Assembly (NCBI GenBank): GCA_027625915.1
Contig: JANTQA010000012.1
Location: forward strand, 6,904,501-6,968,500
Direction of reading: 5' to 3'
Length of the DNA: 64,000 nt
Source: Anaeramoeba flamelloides
Lineage: Eukaryota > Metamonada > Anaeramoebidae
Shown here one piece after another: positions 60,501-64,000 of this stretch. The notes beneath the pieces were generated by a model that was given only the letters and a program-made list of their open reading frames with translations, had not been told where the DNA came from and searched no databases. Position numbers and translations under genes: made by a program. How positions within the stretch are numbered: position 1 is the first letter of the stretch; the number at the start of each line of letters is the position of its first letter.

Positions 60501-61144
60501 TATCCATAAATAAAAAAATAAAAAATGAAAAAATGAATAATTAAAATGAAAATCATCAATAAGTAATAATCTTATTCATAATCAAATTTAATAGTATTTA
60601 TGATTTGAGAGGTGTGCACTTTTGTTTGAAAAAGAGTTTATTATTATTTTAAATGGAATCTTTATTAACTTTTAATTTTTTTTCTCTTTATTATTATTAT
60701 TATATAAATTATTTAGATAAAAAAAATATTACAAATTTTTATGCTTTGTTTAGCTTTTTATGGTGGTGATATAAATAGAATTTCTTGGATTTGTGATGAA
60801 CCCCAGCTTAATATTATTTTAAGTTATCTCGAAATACCAGATCAAAAACAAAAATCAATATTTATTGCTACAACAATAATTGAAAATATTTCACAGATAG
60901 GTATATTTTTTTTTTTCTCTCCTCTTCAATTTCTCTTGTTATTAAAATTATTCTTATTATTATAATATATACATATATATATATATATATTATTTACATT
61001 TTTTATGTTCTTAATTTTATAGAATCTTTTCAAGAAAATCTCAGAAAAACTGCTCTTGATCGTATTCAAAACATTTTAGAAATTATAAAAGATGAAAAGG
61101 CCAAAAAATCAATTCAAAATTCCCTACGTATATTAAATAAATAA
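46316..61144 (+). CDS. Armadillo-repeat protein, seven exons
   Basis: Exons 46316-46466, 46576-46983, 52989-53372, 53631-53882, 56204-56745, 60717-60900 and 61023-61144 sum to 2043 nt (680 residues plus TAA). Introns are GT-AG, in phases 1,1,1,1,0,1, and all joins preserve frame. Residues about 70 to 640 are alpha-solenoid helices with armadillo-type phrases, for example DENHEAIAEIMVPTLIDLLT, RKRAVQTTAALVK..ALVKAGAISKLFNLI, and EIALQLTEEGLIQVCSEIL. The N-terminus has adjacent cysteines (MNFFKNCC) that could be lipidated, but no glycine 2. The exon 5 acceptor is TTAAAAG at 56203; the stronger-looking TTTTCAG at 56110 would bring an in-frame stop at 56185. Armadillo proteins are scaffolds or transport and cytoskeletal adaptors; nothing here separates these. 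The introns, up to 6.0 kb, hold repeats. Confidence 0.82.
47815..48690 (+). repeat. Diverged third copy of 538-bp repeat, no MITE
   Basis: 47815-48090 matches 41520-42030 except for the MITE: TTCTCCAATTTGAATCAAAAAAT, TTTTGAGAT, then CTCAATAAACAACTTTAA and GATTTTTGATCATTGAG. After an interruption, about 48625-48690 resembles the repeat's end (CTGTGATTTTT, TTTCCCCACCATGACTA). It shows the state of the repeat without the TA-flanked element. Confidence 0.5.
49260..49306. repeat. 9-bp microsatellite (ATCACAGAA)n
   Basis: Five near-perfect units. A looser array of related units lies at about 48265-48330. Confidence 0.75.
51325..52818. mobile_element. 1.5-kb TIR element E, copy 2 (armadillo intron)
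   Basis: Perfect 13-bp ends CCCTTAGCACCCC and GGGGTGCTAAGGG inside TA repeats on both sides, consistent with TA target duplication or insertion into TA microsatellites. Aligns end to end with 34110-35623. A degenerate internal copy of the terminus (TTTTGGGGTGCAAAGGG) is at about 52470-52487. No transposase. Confidence 0.75.
51954..52013. repeat. Perfect 60-bp palindrome, no spacer
   Basis: 51954-51983 (ending TATTATTCCAATA) is exactly the reverse complement of 51984-52013. The matching place in sister copy 1 (about 34755-34815) has ordinary unpaired sequence with AAGGATCC. Confidence 0.85.
53883..56203 (+). other. Armadillo gene intron 4 (2.3 kb)
   Basis: Holds a TA tract (54476-54505), a repeat-A fragment (54668-54810) and a 119-codon frame at 55333-55692 of unknown meaning. 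On the opposite strand of 55690-55842 a 52-codon frame is also open (VVYWFDYGNNHFV). The rest is A/T-rich. Confidence 0.5.
54668..54810 (+). repeat. Repeat A fragment
   Basis: AGTGTAAATTACACTCTAG, TTGCCCTTATACTTAAA and GTAAAATCATAGATTTCAC match 16752-16840. It continues TTTAAAATTAATTCAT as in the inverted copy at 13.3 kb. Confidence 0.6.
57279..57440. repeat. CCTAGG-family fold-back repeat member
   Basis: GTCCGTAGAGTTCAATCAAG, ACCTAGATTATCTAGAATTT, AAAAGAATAGG, the mirrored CTCAATTCTTTTGAATT, then AAACCTAGGCGCTCTAGG and GACGACACT repeated twice. Both flanks carry the CCTAG and AAGT/ACTT motifs in opposite orientation, so here the inverted ends are complete. Confidence 0.65.
58035..58350 (+). 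repeat. Repeat G, partner of 39005-39320
   Basis: See the 39005-39320 entry for the shared phrases. Also intronic. Confidence 0.5.
59648..59880. repeat. Small fold-back element (about 230 bp)
   Basis: AAAAAAAGTGTGTAATTTTTTT at about 59668 recurs inverted near 59838-59860, with GAAGTA outside on both arms. MITE-like; no further copy seen. Confidence 0.5.
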
Positions 61145-62396
61145 TAATAATTAAATTAAATTTATTTAAAACCTCTTATTATTTATTTATTTATTTTTAG
61201 AACATTTTTGTAAGTACAATTATTATTCAAAATGTTTTAAATGAATATATGACGAAAAGGAGAATAGCAAGCACTTTCTTAATTTATTTTTTTTTTTAAT
61301 TTCGGTTTTTAATATTTAACTATAATTTATATTTATAAATCATAACATATTTTTTTGAAAGAAATCATTTTTTTTTTCAATTCTAGAAATAATAATCCAA
61401 TAATATGATATTTTTGTTCAATTTAAATGTATTTTTTTGTTTTTTTTTTGATAATTTTAATAATAAATATATAAATAAAAAAGATATAACGCTTATTCGG
61501 GAAATTCAATCATCTCTTGCATTAAAGGGTATGCTAAATAACTAAATAGTCCTGCTAATAATTGTAGATTTTCTTTATTTTTCAAACAATAAAATTTTCT
61601 ATTTAATTGTTAGTTAAGGGTAGAGTCATTACAGTGAAAAATATAAAACAACATATAAAAAAAATTTTTTTAAGTTTAAATTAAGAATACCAAAAATCAC
61701 AATCACGAAACTGTAGTTTAAATTTTTATGGTTTTTGATTTTAAGTAATCATGAATGATCAGTTGAGAGGTAGTTGTTTAACTCTTTTAATTTCTTTTTA
61801 CCATTATTTGTTTTATCTTGTGAAATATGTTTTTTTCTTTTTATTTACTTTTATTTTTTTTCAAGATACTCAAGCTGGTATGTTCTAACACTCCAGCTTT
61901 GACAAGTAACTTATTCTTTTTGTTTTATTTTTACTTTTATACCCTTATTCCAAATAAAAAAAAAAAATTATCTAGGCAAAAAATATGAAAAAATAAAAAG
62001 TTTAAATATTATCAATCCAAAAAAAAAAGTTCAAACTTTTTTAAAATGGCAAAAAAAATTACAATGTATCTGATTTTAGTTTTTTTAGTATTTTTATTTT
62101 TAAAATTTTTGGAGTAATAATGACTGTTAATTTTGGGAATAAAGTGAATTAAATATGGTATTTTTAATCATAACCCCCCGGGGTAAAATATCTATAAAGG
62201 AATTTTTCATAATTAAAGAATTAAGTTGCAAAAATTGAAAAAAAAAAAGTTTTACAAATTGTCTCTTTGTGTAACATTAAAAAAAGTAAAATTAAAATAA
62301 ATAGAAAATATAAAGTTTTTTATTTTAAAATTACAAATATTATTATTAATAATATTTAATATTATTATTTTTTTTTTTCTGTTATTTTGGGTATTG
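61145..62396. other. Convergent intergenic region
   Basis: Only A/T-rich sequence between two converging 3' ends. A ten-base CCCCCCGGGG tract at about 62174 is odd for its surroundings. No repeat family recognised. Confidence 0.5.
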
Positions 62397-62930
62397 TTAA
62401 TCAATTAGCATATTTTTTTTAGATAACCCCGATTTATTAATAAATTTAAATTTTTTATATTTTGAAGATTCGAAATTATAATTAGGAATATCGTAAGTTC
62501 TTTTTTTTTGATCAAAATTGAAAAAAACACTTTTGATTGTTAATTTCTTTTTCTTTTTTTTCTTTTGATTAAATTGTAAAAAATTGGTAATTGTTTGTTT
62601 ATATCTTTTTAGTTCATAAATAAATAAGTTTTTTATCATTTGTGTAAGTTTTTTTTTATGTGTGCCAAGTGAGTAACCCAATGTGGACAATTTTTGTAAG
62701 AGTATTTTAATTCGATATATATCAGTTTTTTTGAGTAATTCCTCAAGTTGTATTTCAAAAAAATCACTATTTATTAGATCAGTATTTTCAAAAAAATAAT
62801 TTTTATCCCTTGGTAAATTGTTTCGATTAGTTGTAATTTCTAAATCAAAAATGTCTCTCGGTTCATTCATAAGTTCTTCTTCCATATTTTGTTGGTTATT
62901 GAAAGGGTTGTTAATAGATTTGCGTCTTGC
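62397..62930 (-). CDS. Last exon of an unknown gene
   Basis: An open minus-strand frame runs from a likely acceptor (AAATTAG at 62931) through ARRKSINNPFNNQQN, an internal ATG at 62885, to TAA at 62397. This gives 177 residues if read as an exon, or 162 from the ATG. The middle (EIQLEELLKKTDIYRIKILL) is predicted helical; a Lys8 run and basic sequence follow. No upstream exon is visible before the window ends, so the gene probably starts beyond 64000. I recognise no family. Confidence 0.55.
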   Translation of the reverse strand, partial: ARRKSINNPFNNQQNMEEELMNEPRDIFDLEITTNRNNLPRDKNYFFENTDLINSDFFEIQLEELLKKTDIYRIKILLQKLSTLGYSLGTHKKKLTQMIKNLFIYELKRYKQTITNFLQFNQKKKKKKKLTIKSVFFNFDQKKRTYDIPNYNFESSKYKKFKFINKSGLSKKNMLID

Positions 62931-64000
62931 CTAATTTATTTCGATATAGACATTAATAAAAAAAAATAAAAAAAGGTCGGGGAAAGTGTGATTTGTGTAA
63001 ATAAGAAAACAAAAGTATTTGATTAATTTTGAAATTGGGATTACTGATAAAAAATGTTTAAAACAAATCCAATGAGACAAAAATATTCCCAAAATTACTC
63101 TTAGATTATTAAATATAATTTAGTATTTGTTAGGTATATATACAATTAAAATTATGTATCTCTTTTTTTTTTTTTTGATTTCGAAGATTCAATTCAATTC
63201 TGAACTTTTCATTCTTACTGAAATAAATTGTATTCAAATTTTGACAATCGATCTTTAATTGAACTATTTTCGAAAATTAAATGACAATTAACTTTGGTTC
63301 TAAATTAAAATCAAACAATATAAATAAACTAAAATTCAAAATATTCCACGTGGTTAAAACAGTTCAAACAATTACAATAATACAATTTCATTCAAATTTG
63401 GAAATGATTTTGATTTTTGTAAAATATAGAAAATCATTTTTTCATCTTTTTAGTTTTTTTTTCTCATTTTCATTATTAGATTTACGTAACTTGTTTCGTT
63501 AGATCAAACTTTTTTTCAATGATAGATATTATGTTAAGGTTGAGTTGTTCAAAAGTAGAAGAACTCAAATAAAATTAGTCAATTGTATCTTATCATTTGA
63601 TCAATAATCCTAATAGAATTTAAACAAATTTAGCAATGTATTTTTTTGTTTTGCTCTCTCCAAAATTTTTAACATACGATAATTTATTAGTATTGATAAT
63701 TATTTATTTTTTTGTTTTATGAGTATCGTAATTACTAAACAATTATTAAAATTTCAATTGGTGAATGGTTATAATTTGGGGATTTCTTACTGAATTGATT
63801 AAATAAGATTTTTTTTTCAAAAATTTAATTTTGGTGTTTTAAAAATTTTGAATTGGAGTTTATTTTTCAAAAATTTTGACTCACTTGATAATGTTAATGG
63901 AAGTTTTTTTGAGAGTTTATTCCAGTATTCTTCAGTTTAAAATAATTTTTTAAATTTTTGGATCAGAATCATTTTATCTAATTTTACAAATTTTAGTAAA
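62931..64000. other. Presumed intron with mariner-like copy
   Basis: If the exon at 62397-62930 is correct, this is intronic or contains an upstream exon I cannot identify. The only recognisable feature is the inverted mariner-like copy from about 63345. Confidence 0.4.
63345..63780 (-). mobile_element. Mariner-like element copy 4, inverted, partial
   Basis: Follows copy 3 in order: GGTTAAAACAGTTCAAACAA, TCATTTGATCAATAAT, AATTTAGCAATGTATTTTTT. The right end fades near 63780, so the far terminus is lost or too diverged to see. Confidence 0.5.

Larger units (their letters stand above)
56746..60716 (+). other. Armadillo gene intron 5 (4.0 kb)
   Basis: Contains a CCTAGG-family unit at 57279-57440, repeat G at 58035-58350 and a small fold-back element at about 59648-59880. 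No coding exon that fits the armadillo frame is seen between the flanking exons. Confidence 0.55.

Noticed and set aside
63281-63502. 73-codon plus frame near the right end
   Set aside because: It lies across the inverted mariner-like copy and has no coding features.

Overview
This is nuclear DNA of a very A+T-rich single-celled eukaryote. The evidence is GT-AG introns of 60 bp to 6 kb, long Asn/Lys/Glu homopolymer tracts inside coding exons, AATAAA signals behind genes, VPS13 and RasGEF homologues, and a mix of LINE, SINE and TIR elements. The style (Lys/Asn/Glu-rich proteins, coiled-coil RasGEF, introns swollen by repeats) fits an amoeboid protist such as Anaeramoeba or a dictyostelid-like amoeba. 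I infer this from style only and cannot prove the genus.

Layout. 1-350: a fragment with overlapping coding-like frames, followed by a copy of a LINE 3' tail. 2020-2437: a two-exon gene for a 105-residue membrane protein with a lysine tail. 2.4-8.6 kb: no gene, but fold-back repeats, two TTAA-flanked elements and a mariner-like element. 8646-11540: an intronless gene for a 964-residue protein with a Ser/Glu tail, of unknown function. 11.5-15.8 kb: repeats. 15801-31474: a VPS13-type lipid-transfer protein of about 3760 residues with a 4.4-kb first intron full of nested elements. 32497-40756 (minus): a six-exon coiled-coil protein ending in RasGEF_N and RasGEF domains, convergent with VPS13. 40.8-46.3 kb: tandem duplication, MITEs, a SINE with a 15-bp target duplication, another LINE tail. 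46316-61144: a seven-exon armadillo-repeat protein of 680 residues whose coding part is only about 2 kb of 14.8 kb. 62397-62930 (minus): the last exon of a gene whose start I cannot see.

The genes do not form a pathway or cluster. VPS13 would move lipids at membrane contacts, the RasGEF would activate a small GTPase, and the armadillo protein is probably a scaffold. I do not see a new multi-gene system here. The striking feature of the window is its repeat landscape. At least ten repeat families recur, several nested, mostly within introns and intergenic DNA: a 1.5-kb TIR element present in an intron of each of two genes, TA-flanked MITEs caught in a tandem duplication with a related empty-looking copy elsewhere, a fold-back family built on CCTAGGTTTTC, and a perfect 60-bp spacerless palindrome present in only one of two sister copies.

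All identities are by eye. No alignments, folding programs or databases were used, and percentages are avoided for that reason.
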